Shown piece after piece: positions 9,607 to 18,717 of a DNA stretch of 64,000 bases. The position numbers and the translations under genes were made by a program. The notes below the pieces were generated by a model, which was not told where the DNA came from, did no database searches, and was given only the letters and a program-made list of their open reading frames with translations. Numbering within the stretch: position 1 is the stretch's first letter; each line of letters opens with the position of its first letter. The DNA lies in assembly GCF_002204185.1 (NCBI RefSeq), contig NZ_MXPU01000007.1:276349-340348 (forward strand), in the 5' to 3' direction. Source of the DNA: Rhizobium esperanzae. Its GTDB lineage: Bacteria > Pseudomonadota > Alphaproteobacteria > Rhizobiales > Rhizobiaceae.

Positions 9607-9638
9607 GACCGTCCTCCGTTGGGCTGTGGGATGGCGGC

Positions 9639-9678
9639 AGGGTAGCCGCAATGCACAAATAGTCAAGTAGTCTTGTGC
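9639..9678 (-). promoter_or_regulatory. Phasin promoter with overlapping palindrome
   Basis: On the reverse strand CTTGAC (9662-9667) is followed after 17 bp by TACCCT (9639-9644). The -35 box lies inside an inverted repeat GCACAA-N14-TTGTGC (9653-9678), a plausible operator. PHB regulators of the PhaR/AniA family bind TGC-containing palindromes at phasin genes; assignment to that regulator is an inference. Confidence 0.5.
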
Positions 9679-9824
9679 GACGCAAAACATCTCCAGGTTG
9701 CGTCGCGGGGGCAAGACAAAGCGGGCGCGCCTGTGAACGTACCTCTTTAACGGTTTTTGCTAATATATATCACAATGCCACAACCAAGCGTTTTAAAAAA
9801 AATTTGATTCGGCAGCAAAAAAAC

Positions 9825-9855
9825 AAAAAAGACCGGGCGGATGCGCCGCCCGGTC
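9825..9855 (-). terminator. Intrinsic terminator of the DUF3126 gene
   Basis: Stem GACCGGGCGG / CCGCCCGGTC (9831-9855) with a short loop, followed on the reverse strand by TTTTTTG. It is 24 bp past the DUF3126 stop. Confidence 0.88.
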
Positions 9856-9878
9856 CACTTCAAGTTCTCATGCGGCGA

Positions 9879-10082
9879 TCAAAGATCGACGTCGAGGATT
9901 GCCATCGAAAAGTTGTAGGAGCGATCGCCGTCTTCGTCATCGACATACACGACGCCCAGAAACTCTTCGCCGAGATACACTTCCGCGGAATCGTTCTTGC
10001 GCGGACGCGCCTTGACGATGATCTGCGGGTTGAACATGCGCTTGAAATAGGCGTCGAGCTTCTTGATTTCTTCAGGCTTCAC
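9879..10082 (-). CDS. DUF3126 family small protein
   Basis: Small conserved alphaproteobacterial protein of unknown function, 67 residues (begins VKPEEIKKLDAYFKRMF, ends SYNFSMAILDVDL). The start is taken as GTG at 10082 because ACGGAG lies about eight bases upstream; the frame is open further upstream, but that part looks non-coding. The sequence predicts two helices and three strands with many acidic residues at the end. It sits between phasin and cysE, same strand as both, and 137 bp downstream of cysE, so it may be co-transcribed with cysE. Family assignment is from recalled pattern. Confidence 0.82.
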   Translation of the reverse strand: MKPEEIKKLDAYFKRMFNPQIIVKARPRKNDSAEVYLGEEFLGVVYVDDEDGDRSYNFSMAILDVDL

Positions 10083-10219
10083 TCTGTCATCTCCGTAAGC
10101 GGTCTTGATTGGCCGCTTCTTGCACAGGAAAAGCAGCGGTGTAAAGGCGGGCTGCTGCTTGGGCAGTGGCTGTCCCCGCTCGGTTCCTGCCGGTTTTCCT
10201 TTCCTTTTCCAACAGGCGC

Positions 10220-11053
10220 TCAGATATCGGCGCCGATCACCTGGTCCATGTTGCGCGACGGTTCGGAACAACCGGCCTCGCCGACGACCTTGGCCGGCAC
10301 GCCGGCAACCGTCTTCTTCGGCGGCACTGCTTTGAGCACGACGGAGCCGGCGGCGACGCGCGAGCAGAAGCCGATCTCGATGTTGCCGAGAATCTTCGCG
10401 CCGGCGCCGATCATGACACCGCTGCCGATCTTCGGATGGCGGTCGGCCCCCTCCTTGCCGGTGCCGCCGAGCGTGACGCCATGCAGGATCGAGACATTGT
10501 CGCCGACAACAGCCGTTTCACCGATCACGAGGCCGGTGGCATGATCGAGGAAGATGCCCTTGCCGATACGGGCGGCCGGATTGATGTCGGTCTGGAAGAC
10601 GCTGGAGGAGCGGCTTTGCAGATAGAGGGCGAAGTCACGCCTGCCGCGGTTCAGCAGCCAGTGGGCCAGACGATGCGTCTGCAGCGCGTGGAAACCCTTG
10701 AAATAGAGCACCGCCTCCATGAAGCGCAGGCAAGCGGGATCGCGGTCATAAACCGCCTGGATATCCACGCGCAGGATCGAACTCCATTCCGGCCAGTCGG
10801 TGAGCATTTCCTCGAAGGTCTGGCGCAGGAGGATCGCCTGCATGTCTGGGTGATCGAGGCGTTCGCAGATGCGGTGGATGACGCACTCTTCGAGCGAACG
10901 GTGATTGATCACCGTCGAATAGAGAAAGGCGGCGAGAACCGGGTCCGTTTCGGCGGCAGTGCGGGCTTCCTCGCGCAGGCTGTCCCAGATGGGATCCATC
11001 ACTTTCAGCGGATGGCCTGTCTCAAAAGCACGGATATCTGTCTTGGCGACCAT
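10220..11053 (-). CDS. cysE: Serine O-acetyltransferase
   Basis: Makes O-acetylserine from serine and acetyl-CoA, the committed step of cysteine synthesis, in the cytosol. The 277-residue product has the N-terminal helical SATase domain (DPIWDSLREEAR, residues ~17-28) and a C-terminal left-handed beta helix of hexapeptide repeats including DHATGLVIGETAVVGD (catalytic His/Asp region), GVTLGGTG and RHPKIGSGVMIGAGAKILGN. The ATG at 11053 has GAGGAG upstream and is preferred over an in-frame upstream ATG. The C-terminal tail, which in other bacteria binds cysteine synthase, ends in DI rather than the common I-terminal motif with extra residues. Confidence 0.95.
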   Translation of the reverse strand: MVAKTDIRAFETGHPLKVMDPIWDSLREEARTAAETDPVLAAFLYSTVINHRSLEECVIHRICERLDHPDMQAILLRQTFEEMLTDWPEWSSILRVDIQAVYDRDPACLRFMEAVLYFKGFHALQTHRLAHWLLNRGRRDFALYLQSRSSSVFQTDINPAARIGKGIFLDHATGLVIGETAVVGDNVSILHGVTLGGTGKEGADRHPKIGSGVMIGAGAKILGNIEIGFCSRVAAGSVVLKAVPPKKTVAGVPAKVVGEAGCSEPSRNMDQVIGADI

Positions 11054-11180
11054 CGCCGCTCTCCTCGTTGCCAGCCGGAATGCCGTTTCGGAATGCCCAT
11101 ATATAGTGGAAAACGCCAATAACATAAATGGGTGCCGTCACCATGGTTTTTTAGCACGATTTTTCGGCATCATGATGATG

Positions 11181-11966
11181 TCACCCTTCGGCGACCCTTG
11201 CGTAGAAGGCCAGCACCGCCTTCTTGAAAACCTTATCGCCGACGGCGAGCATGTGATCGCGGCCAGGAATATCGAGCGCTTCGGCCTCGGGCATCAGAGC
11301 AGCCAGTTCCTGCGGCGAGCCGGCAATATCGTCCTTGGTGCCGACGCCGATCAACGCCGGCATATCGAGCTTAGCCATATCCGAGCGCGCGACGAGGTCG
11401 CGCGAGCCGCGGATGCAGGCGGCAAGCGCAGTGCGGTCGCTCTTCGTCTGTTCGGCGAAGGCGCGGAACATGCGGCCGCGCTCATGCATCACGACGTCCA
11501 GCGACGGAGCCAGCAGCGCATCGGCGATCGGGTCCCAGTCGCCGACCCCATCGGTCATGCCGATGCCGAGGCCGCCGAGCACCAGCGAGCGGACGCGGTG
11601 CGGATTGGCGAGTGCTGCAAAAACGGAAATGCGCGCGCCCATCGAATAGCCCATGAGATTGGCCTCAGGGATGCCGAGATGATCGAGCAAGGCGATCGCA
11701 TCGCCGGCCATCACCCAGGGGCGATAGGCTTCGGCATCGTGCGGCTTGTCGCTCGCGCCATGGCCGCGATTGTCGATGGCGATCACCCGATAGCCGGCAT
11801 CGCCCAACGTCTTCAACCAGCCCGGATGCACCCAATTGACGTTCGCCGTCGAGGCAAAACCATGGATCAGCAGGACAGGCACGCCGGACGGGTCGCCCTC
11901 ATCGAAAAAGGCGATCTCCAATCCGTCATGAGTGAAGCTTGAAAATGCAGGCGTGTTCAGGTTCAT
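11181..11966 (-). CDS. Alpha/beta fold hydrolase
   Basis: Serine hydrolase of unknown substrate. The 261-residue product has the canonical fold markers: VLLIHGFAST (oxyanion-hole HG), DNRGHGASDKP, and the nucleophile elbow GYSMGAR (serine near residue 110). An acid is probable in GVGTKDDIAG, and the final catalytic histidine in PGRDHML near residue 240. A start at 11966 is supported by AAGGAAGG five bases upstream. No signal peptide. Monocistronic and divergent from the NDUFS6 gene. It resembles esterase or haloperoxidase-type hydrolases, but the sequence does not decide the substrate. Confidence 0.88.
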   Translation of the reverse strand: MNLNTPAFSSFTHDGLEIAFFDEGDPSGVPVLLIHGFASTANVNWVHPGWLKTLGDAGYRVIAIDNRGHGASDKPHDAEAYRPWVMAGDAIALLDHLGIPEANLMGYSMGARISVFAALANPHRVRSLVLGGLGIGMTDGVGDWDPIADALLAPSLDVVMHERGRMFRAFAEQTKSDRTALAACIRGSRDLVARSDMAKLDMPALIGVGTKDDIAGSPQELAALMPEAEALDIPGRDHMLAVGDKVFKKAVLAFYARVAEG

Positions 11967-12122
11967 CGGGCCTTCCTTTTGGCGCGACCATAGTCGAGCC
12001 GCCTCTCGGCGTGAAGCCAAAATAGTGGGTAAAAACTGTGCCCGGAGCGGCGCTTTGGCTCTACACATTTGCGGCGAAGACTTATAAGGTCCGCGCACGT
12101 TTCATAGCATTCGGAGAGCGAC

Positions 12123-12368
12123 ATGGCCGGCCACAACATTCCTCACTTCCAGAACGACGGCGGTCATCGCGTCATCGAAGTCGGCGTCAAGGAATTCATG
12201 TGCACTGGCGCTTCGGTTCCTTTCGACCATCCGCATATCTTCATCGACATGGGCGACGACAACGAGAAGGTCTGCTCCTATTGCTCGACGCTTTACCGCT
12301 ATAATGCATCTCTCAAGCCGAGCCAGACCAATCCGGCCGGTTGCGTTTTCCACGTGAAGGCGGCGTAA
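12123..12368 (+). CDS. Zinc-finger protein, complex I NDUFS6 homologue
   Basis: Short protein (81 residues) of the zf-CHCC family, homologous to the mitochondrial complex I subunit NDUFS6. In alphaproteobacteria such as Paracoccus it is a supernumerary subunit of NADH:ubiquinone oxidoreductase on the matrix/cytoplasmic arm. The zinc ligands are visible as C27, H36, C51 and C54 (C-T-G, DHPHIF, CSYC). The protein is soluble and has no signal. It is divergent from the hydrolase gene and 29 bp upstream of an FAD monooxygenase. NDUFS4 and NDUFA12 homologues occur elsewhere in this window. Confidence 0.9.
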   Translation: MAGHNIPHFQNDGGHRVIEVGVKEFMCTGASVPFDHPHIFIDMGDDNEKVCSYCSTLYRYNASLKPSQTNPAGCVFHVKAA

Positions 12369-12397
12369 ACAGTCCAGAATCCGGATCGGACTTGATA

Positions 12398-13552
12398 ATG
12401 CCGGTCGAACATGCCGCCATCATCGGCGCCGGCATTGCCGGGCTGACCGCTGCGCTTTCGCTGTCCCGGCGGGGCATCAGCTCGGAGATTTTCGAGCAGG
12501 CGGATGAACTCGTCGAAGTCGGCGCCGGCTTGCAGGTTTCGCCGAACGCCTCCCGCATCCTGGCAGACCTCGGCGTCCTCGAGGGACTTTCAAAAGTCTG
12601 GCTCGAACCGGAGGCGATCCGGCTGATGTCAGGCGGTTCGCTGCGCCAACTTGCGGCCGTGCCGGCCGGCAAATTCGCGCGGCAGCGCTGGGGGGCACCC
12701 TATGGCGTGCTGCACCGCGCCACATTGCAGAATGCGCTTCTCACCGCAGTCGAAGCCGATCCGCTCTGCCGGCTTCATCTCGGCGCGCGAATGGAATCGA
12801 ATTCGCCACCTGTCGAACGGGCCGCCGATGTGGTCCTTGGCGCGGACGGCGTATGGTCGAAACTCCGGCACTCCATACCCGGCGGCCCCTCACCGCGCTT
12901 TTCCGGCAACATCGCCTACCGCTTCACTATTGCCGAAGACGAGGCGCCGGGTTTTCTCGACCGGACAAGCGTTTCGGCCTATCTCGGCGGATCGGCGCAT
13001 CTTGTCTGCTATCCGCTGAAAGAGACCGGCAGCATCAACATGGTGGCGATCACCGCCGGCAATGCCGCGCCGCAGGCTTGGGGGAACGAGCCGACGGCAG
13101 AGCAGCGCGCGCGGCTCCGGGCGCAGCTTTCCGGTTGGAACAGCGCGATCATGTCGCTGCTCGAAAAACAGCCGAAGCTGACGTTCTGGCCGCTCTTCGA
13201 AACCACGTCGGGCGCGTGGCAGGACGGCCGCGGGACGGTTCTGATCGGTGACGCCGCGCATGCGATGATGCCCTTTGCCGCCCAGGGAGCGGCCATGGCG
13301 ATCGAAGACGCCTACGAACTTGCCGCGGTTCTTTCAAACCGTCCGGTGGCGGAAGCAATGGCGCTCTTTGAAAGGCATCGTGCGCCGCGCATTGCAAAGC
13401 TTCGCCAGCGCGGCGCCTTCAACAAATTTGCCTATCATGCGAAGGGGCCGATCCGGATCGGCCGTGATCTGGTGCTCGGCCTGAAGCCGCCGCAAAGCCT
13501 GGCGGCCGATCTCGACTGGATCTACGGCTACCGGGCTCGGAGCACGCTGTAA
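12398..13552 (+). CDS. FAD-dependent monooxygenase (salicylate hydroxylase/UbiH class)
   Basis: Group A flavoprotein monooxygenase of 384 residues. Dinucleotide-binding GAGIAG is at residues 10-15, the NAD(P)H/FAD DG motif is in VLGADGVWSKLR, and the FAD ribityl-binding GD motif is LIGDAAHAMMPFAAQGAAMAIEDA. The ring-hydroxylating class is clear; the aromatic substrate is not. The ATG at 12398 lies 29 bp past the zinc-finger gene with only a weak CGGA site, suggesting co-transcription. An upstream in-frame extension to 12341 would overlap that gene and is less likely. Confidence 0.9.
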   Translation: MPVEHAAIIGAGIAGLTAALSLSRRGISSEIFEQADELVEVGAGLQVSPNASRILADLGVLEGLSKVWLEPEAIRLMSGGSLRQLAAVPAGKFARQRWGAPYGVLHRATLQNALLTAVEADPLCRLHLGARMESNSPPVERAADVVLGADGVWSKLRHSIPGGPSPRFSGNIAYRFTIAEDEAPGFLDRTSVSAYLGGSAHLVCYPLKETGSINMVAITAGNAAPQAWGNEPTAEQRARLRAQLSGWNSAIMSLLEKQPKLTFWPLFETTSGAWQDGRGTVLIGDAAHAMMPFAAQGAAMAIEDAYELAAVLSNRPVAEAMALFERHRAPRIAKLRQRGAFNKFAYHAKGPIRIGRDLVLGLKPPQSLAADLDWIYGYRARSTL

Positions 13553-13574
13553 GGCGCCGCAAGCGGCCGCAGCC

Positions 13575-13672
13575 CCTAAAGCGCATCGCGATCTTTCAGA
13601 TTCGCTCATTGCGCTTTAGGTATTTGTTCTACGGATTCGTTACCGCAAAACCGCTGCACATTTTTGCGCGAC
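13575..13672. repeat. Rhizobial intergenic palindromic element, copy 1
   Basis: Begins with the inverted repeat CCTAAAGCGCA (13575-13585) / TGCGCTTTAGG (13610-13620), followed by a T-rich block and CGCAAAACCGCTGCACA. Architecture parallels the element at 19691-19795: an 11-bp or 10-bp hairpin, then TTTGTT, then an ACCG-AAAA-CCG-like motif and a CACA-T-run. It lies between convergent genes (monooxygenase and metC), where such elements commonly sit in rhizobial genomes, and may double as a terminator. Confidence 0.6.
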
Positions 13673-13691
13673 ATATTTTAGCCGCAACTGC

Positions 13692-14882
13692 TCAGACGGC
13701 GCTTGCCGCCGCGAAACCCCGTTCGATATCGGCCTTGAGGTCGGCCACATCTTCTAGGCCGATCTGCAGGCGGATGACCGGCCCCTCCTTCGGCGCCTTG
13801 GCGACCTTGCGGTCGTTCAGATTGGCCTGTAGCGCGAGGCTTTCAAAGCCTCCCCAGGAATAGCCGAGACCGAAAATCCTGAGCGCGTCGAGGAAGGCGT
13901 GGGCCTTCGCCTTGAATTTCTCGGGGCTCTCCGCGGCAAGCACGAAGGAAAAGATACCGCTGGCGCCCGTAAAATCGCGTTTCCAGATAGTGTGAGAGGG
14001 GAAACTCGGCAGCGCCGGATGCAGCACGCGGGCGACATCCTCCCTGCGCTCCAGCCATTCGGCGATATCAAGCGCGCTTTGATAATGGCGCTCGAGGCGC
14101 AGGCCCATGCTGCGCAGTCCGCGCAGGATCTGATAGGCATCGTCGGGCGCTCCACAGATACCGAGCACGCCGTTCGCCTCCTTCAGCCGCTCCCAGTGCT
14201 CGGCATTGGCCGACACCGTTCCGAGCAGGATGTCGGAATGGCCGGATGGATATTTGGTCGCTGCATGGATGGAGATGTCGACGCCGTGATCGAGCGGCCT
14301 GAAATAGAGCGGCGTCGCCCAGGTATTGTCCATCATGACGACGGCGCCATGGCGATGGGCGACCGCCGAGATCGCCGGAATATCCTGCATTTCGAAGGTA
14401 TTGGAACCGGGAGCCTCGGTATGGACGAGCCTGGTGTTCGGCCGGAACAGCGTTTCGATGCCGCTGCCGATCGCCGGATCGTAATATTCCACCTCGACGC
14501 CGAGCCGCTTCAGCATCGTATCGCAGAAATGGCGGGTCGGGCCATAAACCGAATCGACGACGAGTGCGTGATCGCCGGCGGCGACGAACCCCAGGAACGG
14601 AATGGTGACGGCCGCCAGCCCCGAGGGGACGAGGATCGTGCCGGCAGAACCTTCGAGCGCATCGATCGCCTCGCAGAGCGCGTCCGTCGTCGGTGTGCCG
14701 CGCGTTCCATAGGTGTATTTCTGCGAGCGCGTGTCCATCGTCGCCGCATTCGGAAACAGGACCGTCGAGGCATGCACGACCGGCGGATTCACGAAGCCGT
14801 GATAGTCGAAGGGGTCGTTGCCGATATGGGTCAGGCGGGTGTTGATGCCGGCGGTCTGCAGCAAGCTGTCTTTGTCTTTCAT
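13692..14882 (-). CDS. metC: Cystathionine beta-lyase
   Basis: PLP enzyme cleaving cystathionine to homocysteine, pyruvate and ammonia in methionine synthesis. The 396-residue product has Cys/Met-metabolism family motifs: YTYGTRGTPTTDALCEAI, SVYGPTRHFCD, DNTWATPLYFRPL and the PLP-lysine segment SIHAATKYPSGHSD (lysine in TKY). The start at MKDKDSLLQ is preferred to an in-frame TTG 66 bp upstream. It is divergent from aapJ over a 348-bp region that contains a perfect palindrome. It could alternatively be a related cystathionine gamma-type enzyme, but the overall pattern matches MetC. Confidence 0.9.
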   Translation of the reverse strand: MKDKDSLLQTAGINTRLTHIGNDPFDYHGFVNPPVVHASTVLFPNAATMDTRSQKYTYGTRGTPTTDALCEAIDALEGSAGTILVPSGLAAVTIPFLGFVAAGDHALVVDSVYGPTRHFCDTMLKRLGVEVEYYDPAIGSGIETLFRPNTRLVHTEAPGSNTFEMQDIPAISAVAHRHGAVVMMDNTWATPLYFRPLDHGVDISIHAATKYPSGHSDILLGTVSANAEHWERLKEANGVLGICGAPDDAYQILRGLRSMGLRLERHYQSALDIAEWLERREDVARVLHPALPSFPSHTIWKRDFTGASGIFSFVLAAESPEKFKAKAHAFLDALRIFGLGYSWGGFESLALQANLNDRKVAKAPKEGPVIRLQIGLEDVADLKADIERGFAAASAV

Positions 14883-15056
14883 GTCGGAAATAGCCTTTGG
14901 CGAGGGGCGCAAAACCAGACTTTTGGACGCCTCGACCGGTCCGGTCAACCCCTCAAGGAAGGGGACAGCAATCGCTAGGTTTTTCTAAATTCGCGTTATT
15001 TTTCCGCAATTGGGCGCTCATTTCCTAGCCAACCGCCTTCGAATGTGGCGCAATCC

Positions 15057-15077
15057 GGCAAAATGCTGAATTTTGCC
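15057..15077. promoter_or_regulatory. Perfect palindrome in the metC/aapJ divergent region
   Basis: GGCAAAAT-GCTGA-ATTTTGCC: an 8-bp perfect inverted repeat with a 5-base spacer, about 150 bp before aapJ and 175 bp before metC. There is no T-run, so an operator is more likely than a terminator. Downstream CTTGAC (about 15097) with a poor -10 some 17-19 bp later is a possible aapJ promoter. Confidence 0.4.
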
Positions 15078-15230
15078 GCAATTATTGATGGCGACACTTG
15101 ACCATGGTGACATTTGCGACTGTGATAGGGTACTCGCGCCGGGAGGGTGTCGAGACGATGGGGGTGGCAGAGTTTTCCGCCGGAACGCCCCACAAGAAAA
15201 TATAATACAACGGAAAAGGTTGGGAAAAAA

Positions 15231-16256
15231 ATGAAGAACAAGCTTCTGTCCGCCACGATCGGCGCAGCAGTTTTCGCTCTTGGCGCCTCGGCTGCTTCGG
15301 CCACGACTCTCGGTGATGTAAAGGCAAAGGGTTTCATTCAGTGCGGCGTCAACACCGGTCTCGCCGGCTTCGCAGCGCCTGACGCTTCCGGCAACTGGGC
15401 GGGCTTCGACGTCGACTTCTGCAAGGCTGTCGCTTCGGCCGTGTTCGGCGACCCCACCAAGGTGAAGTTCACGCCGCTCAGCGCCGCCAATCGCTTCCCT
15501 GCCCTGCAGTCGGGCGAAATCGACGTCCTCGCCCGCAATACGACCTGGTCGATCAACCGCGATACGGCACTCGGCCTGAACTTCCGTTTCGTCAACTATT
15601 ATGACGGCCAGGGCTTCATGGTCCGCAAGAGCCTGAACGTGAAGTCCGCATTGGAACTCTCCGGCGCGTCCGTGTGCGTCCAGTCGGGCACGACCACCGA
15701 GCTCAACCTCGCCGATTATTTCAAGGCGAACAATCTTCAGTACAATCCGGTCGTCTTCGAAAAGCTGGACGAGGTCAACGCCGCCTATGACGCCGGCCGT
15801 TGTGACGTCTACACCACCGACCAGTCCGGTCTGTATTCGCTGCGCCTGACATTGAAGAACCCGGACGAACACGCGATCCTGCCGGAAATCATCTCCAAGG
15901 AACCGCTCGCCCCGGCTGTTCGTCAGGGTGACGACCAGTGGTTCGATATCGTCAGCTGGGTCGGCTATGCCATGATCAATGCTGAAGAATTCGGCATCAC
16001 GCAGGCCAATGTCGACGACATGAAGAACTCGCCGAACCCTGACATCAAGCGCTTCCTCGGCGTCGAAGCGGATACCAAGATCGGCACCGATCTCGGTCTG
16101 ACCAACGACTGGGCTTACAACATCGTCAAGAACGTCGGCAATTACGGCGAAGTCTTCGAGCGCAACATCGGCCAGGGCAGCCCGCTCAAGATTGCGCGCG
16201 GCCTTAACGCCCTGTGGAACAAGGGCGGCATTCAGTACGCTCCGCCGGTTCGCTGA
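15231..16256 (+). CDS. aapJ: General L-amino acid ABC transporter, periplasmic binding protein AapJ
   Basis: Periplasmic solute-binding subunit of the broad-specificity Aap system, which takes up most L-amino acids and is important in rhizobial bacteroids. The 341-residue product matches the known AapJ length. A signal peptide is cleaved near ASA-TT (residues 24/25). The SBP family 3 core follows, with FDVDFCKAVASAVFGD, ALQSGEIDVLARNTTWSI and CDVYTTDQSGLYSLR. It starts the aapJQMP operon; a 76-bp gap with a small hairpin separates it from aapQ, as is typical where the binding protein is made in excess. Confidence 0.96.
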   Translation: MKNKLLSATIGAAVFALGASAASATTLGDVKAKGFIQCGVNTGLAGFAAPDASGNWAGFDVDFCKAVASAVFGDPTKVKFTPLSAANRFPALQSGEIDVLARNTTWSINRDTALGLNFRFVNYYDGQGFMVRKSLNVKSALELSGASVCVQSGTTTELNLADYFKANNLQYNPVVFEKLDEVNAAYDAGRCDVYTTDQSGLYSLRLTLKNPDEHAILPEIISKEPLAPAVRQGDDQWFDIVSWVGYAMINAEEFGITQANVDDMKNSPNPDIKRFLGVEADTKIGTDLGLTNDWAYNIVKNVGNYGEVFERNIGQGSPLKIARGLNALWNKGGIQYAPPVR

Positions 16257-16332
16257 GCGGCATCACGCATTAAGCCGGAAAGGCGGGCGACCGCCTTTCC
16301 CCTCCAATAAAAAAGCTCCGAAAAGGAGCGTA

Positions 16333-17553
16333 ATGGGGAATTGGCCAGGCATGACGCATCAGGCTTTGGATTCAACACGTGTATCCAGGAGCGGCTGGAG
16401 CCTTCAGTCCGCCCTCTACGACCCAACAATTCGGGGCATTTTCTTCCAGGTTCTCACCATCGTCCTGCTGGTCGTCTTCGTCTGGTGGGTCGCGCACAAC
16501 ACTGCCGTCAATCTGGCGCGCGCCAATATCGCGTCGGGATTCGGCTTTCTGAACGGCCGCGCCGGCTTCGAAGTCGGTCAGTCGCTGATCGCCTATTCAA
16601 GCGATTCGACCTATGGCCGGGCGCTGGTCGTCGGTCTTCTGAATACGATCCTGATCGCCGTTACCGGCATCATCACCGCCACCATCATCGGCTTCATCAT
16701 CGGCATCGGCCGTTTGTCGCGGAACTGGCTGGTTGCCAAGCTGTGTACGGTCTATGTGGAAGTTTTCCGCAATATTCCGCCGCTGCTCGTGATCTTCTTC
16801 TGGTATTCGGGCGTTCTGGCAGTTCTGCCGAATGCGCGCGAGTCGCTGCATTTGCCACTCGGATCCTATCTGAACAATCGCGGCCTTGCCTTCCCCAAGC
16901 CGGTTTTCGGTGAGGGTTTCTGGCTCGTCGGCGTCGCCTTTGTCATCGCGATCATCGCCGTCATCGCAACGGCCCGATGGGCGCATCGTCGGCAGGCGGC
17001 CACTGGTCAGCCGTTCCACACGATCTGGGCTTCGATCGGCCTGCTGATCGGCCTGCCGCTGATCGCCTTCCTGCTCGCAGGCGCGCCGCTTTCCTTCGAT
17101 TATCCGATCGTGGGCAAATTCAACCTCACCGGCGGCTCCGTCGTCGGGCCGGAATTCATGTCGCTCTTCCTGGCACTCTCCTTCTACACCGCTGCCTTCA
17201 TCGCCGAAATCGTGCGCGCAGGCATTCGCGGTGTGCCGAAGGGACAGACCGAAGCTGCAGCCGCACTCGGGCTTCACCCCTCGTCGATCACCCGGCTGGT
17301 CGTCATTCCGCAGGCCTTCCGCATCATCATTCCGCCGCTGAGCAGCCAGTATCTCAATCTGACCAAGAACTCGTCGCTGGCGATCGCCATCGGTTTTGCC
17401 GATCTCGTCGCCGTCGGCAGCACGACGCTGAACCAGACCGGTCAGGCTGTCGAGGTGATCCTTATCTGGATGGTTATTTACCTCAGCCTCAGCGTCGTAA
17501 CTTCGTTGTTGATGAACTGGTTCAATGCCAAGATGGCGCTGGTGGAGAGGTAA
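16333..17553 (+). CDS. aapQ: General L-amino acid ABC transporter permease AapQ
   Basis: Inner-membrane permease of the Aap transporter, His/Glu-type. The product is 406 residues from the ATG at 16333, which has AAGGAG five bases upstream; starting at the second ATG (16351, MTHQALDS) gives 400 residues, which I recall as the published length. About eight hydrophobic segments are visible. The EAA loop for ATPase contact is [23 protein letters not shown] near the C-terminal third. The stop TAA is one base before the aapM ATG, showing tight coupling. Confidence 0.95.
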   Translation: MGNWPGMTHQALDSTRVSRSGWSLQSALYDPTIRGIFFQVLTIVLLVVFVWWVAHNTAVNLARANIASGFGFLNGRAGFEVGQSLIAYSSDSTYGRALVVGLLNTILIAVTGIITATIIGFIIGIGRLSRNWLVAKLCTVYVEVFRNIPPLLVIFFWYSGVLAVLPNARESLHLPLGSYLNNRGLAFPKPVFGEGFWLVGVAFVIAIIAVIATARWAHRRQAATGQPFHTIWASIGLLIGLPLIAFLLAGAPLSFDYPIVGKFNLTGGSVVGPEFMSLFLALSFYTAAFIAEIVRAGIRGVPKGQTEAAAALGLHPSSITRLVVIPQAFRIIIPPLSSQYLNLTKNSSLAIAIGFADLVAVGSTTLNQTGQAVEVILIWMVIYLSLSVVTSLLMNWFNAKMALVER

Positions 17554-17554
17554 G

Positions 17555-18700
17555 ATGAGCAACGCTTTCGTCAGAACCGCCATACTGGCGCCGGAACCGC
17601 CGCCCTCGGCAGAGAAAGGCCCGGTCGCTTGGATTCGGCGTAACCTGCTTGCGACCCCCAAGGACATGGTCCTTACCATCCTGGCGCTGGTCTTTGTCGT
17701 TTGGGCCCTCCTGCACGCGCTCGACTGGCTCTTCGTGCAGGCGGTTTGGAGCGGCCCGGACCGCACCTTCTGCGCCACTGCCGTACAGGGTGGCATCCAG
17801 CCGGATGGCTGGAGCGGCGCATGCTGGGCCTTCGTCAATGCCAAATTCGACCAGTTCATCTTTGGACGTTATCCGCTCGACGAGCGCTGGCGCCCGACGC
17901 TGGTCGGCATTCTTTTCGTACTCCTGTTGGTGCCGATGCTCATCCCTTCGGCGCCACGCAAGGGCGTCAACGCCCTCCTGCTCTTCGGCGTGCTGCCGAT
18001 CGTTTCCTTCTTTCTGCTTTACGGCGGATTTGGCCTGGAAATCGTCGAGACCCCACTCTGGGGCGGGCTGCTGGTGACGCTGGTGCTCTCTTTCGTCGGC
18101 ATCGCCGTCTCCTTCCCTCTCGGCATCATCCTGGCGCTCGGAAGGCGCTCGCAGATGCCGGTCATCCGCACGTTCTGCGTCGTTTTCATCGAAGTCGTCC
18201 GCGGCGTGCCGCTGATTACCGTCCTGTTCATGGCGAGCGTCATGCTGCCGCTTTTCCTGCCGGCCGGCTGGACGGTAGACAAGCTCTTGCGCGCGATCAT
18301 CGGGGTATCGATCTTCGCCTCCGCCTATATGGCGGAAGTCATCCGCGGCGGCCTGCAGGCTATTCCCAAGGGCCAGTTCGAGGGCGCGGATTCGCTCGGG
18401 TTGGGCTACTGGCAGAAAATGCGGTTGGTGATCATGCCGCAGGCAATCAAGCTGGTGATCCCCGGCATCGTCAACACCTTCATCGGCATGTTCAAGGACA
18501 CCTCGCTGGTATCGATCATCAGCATGTTCGACCTTCTCGGCATCGTTCGCCTCAACTTCGTCGATCCGAACTGGGCAACCGCAGTAACGCCGCTGACGGG
18601 GCTGATATTCGCTGGCTTCGCCTTCTGGCTTTTCTGCTTCGGCATGTCGCGCTATTCAGCATTCATCGAACGTCACCTCGACACCGGCCACAAACGATAA
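17555..18700 (+). CDS. aapM: General L-amino acid ABC transporter permease AapM
   Basis: Second inner-membrane permease of the Aap system (381 residues). Hydrophobic segments span the length after a short cytoplasmic N-terminus rich in proline; the EAA-type loop is [23 protein letters not shown]. It begins one base after the aapQ stop with GAGAGG upstream, and pairs with AapQ to form the heterodimeric channel. Its central hydrophobic stretch resembles that of AapQ and related BztB/BztC permeases, which have an enlarged periplasmic loop. Confidence 0.95.
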   Translation: MSNAFVRTAILAPEPPPSAEKGPVAWIRRNLLATPKDMVLTILALVFVVWALLHALDWLFVQAVWSGPDRTFCATAVQGGIQPDGWSGACWAFVNAKFDQFIFGRYPLDERWRPTLVGILFVLLLVPMLIPSAPRKGVNALLLFGVLPIVSFFLLYGGFGLEIVETPLWGGLLVTLVLSFVGIAVSFPLGIILALGRRSQMPVIRTFCVVFIEVVRGVPLITVLFMASVMLPLFLPAGWTVDKLLRAIIGVSIFASAYMAEVIRGGLQAIPKGQFEGADSLGLGYWQKMRLVIMPQAIKLVIPGIVNTFIGMFKDTSLVSIISMFDLLGIVRLNFVDPNWATAVTPLTGLIFAGFAFWLFCFGMSRYSAFIERHLDTGHKR

Positions 18701-18717
18701 GAATGAGGGAAATAATC

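Noticed and set aside
15037..15065. Possible sigma-54 promoter (TGGCGC-N5-GGCA) before aapJ
   Set aside because: The GG-to-GC spacing is one base off the invariant distance, so it does not meet the consensus.
17701..18717. Upstream extension of the AapP frame through aapM
   Set aside because: The true AapP start is 18718 with GAGGGA upstream. The extension is out of frame with aapM and Arg-rich.
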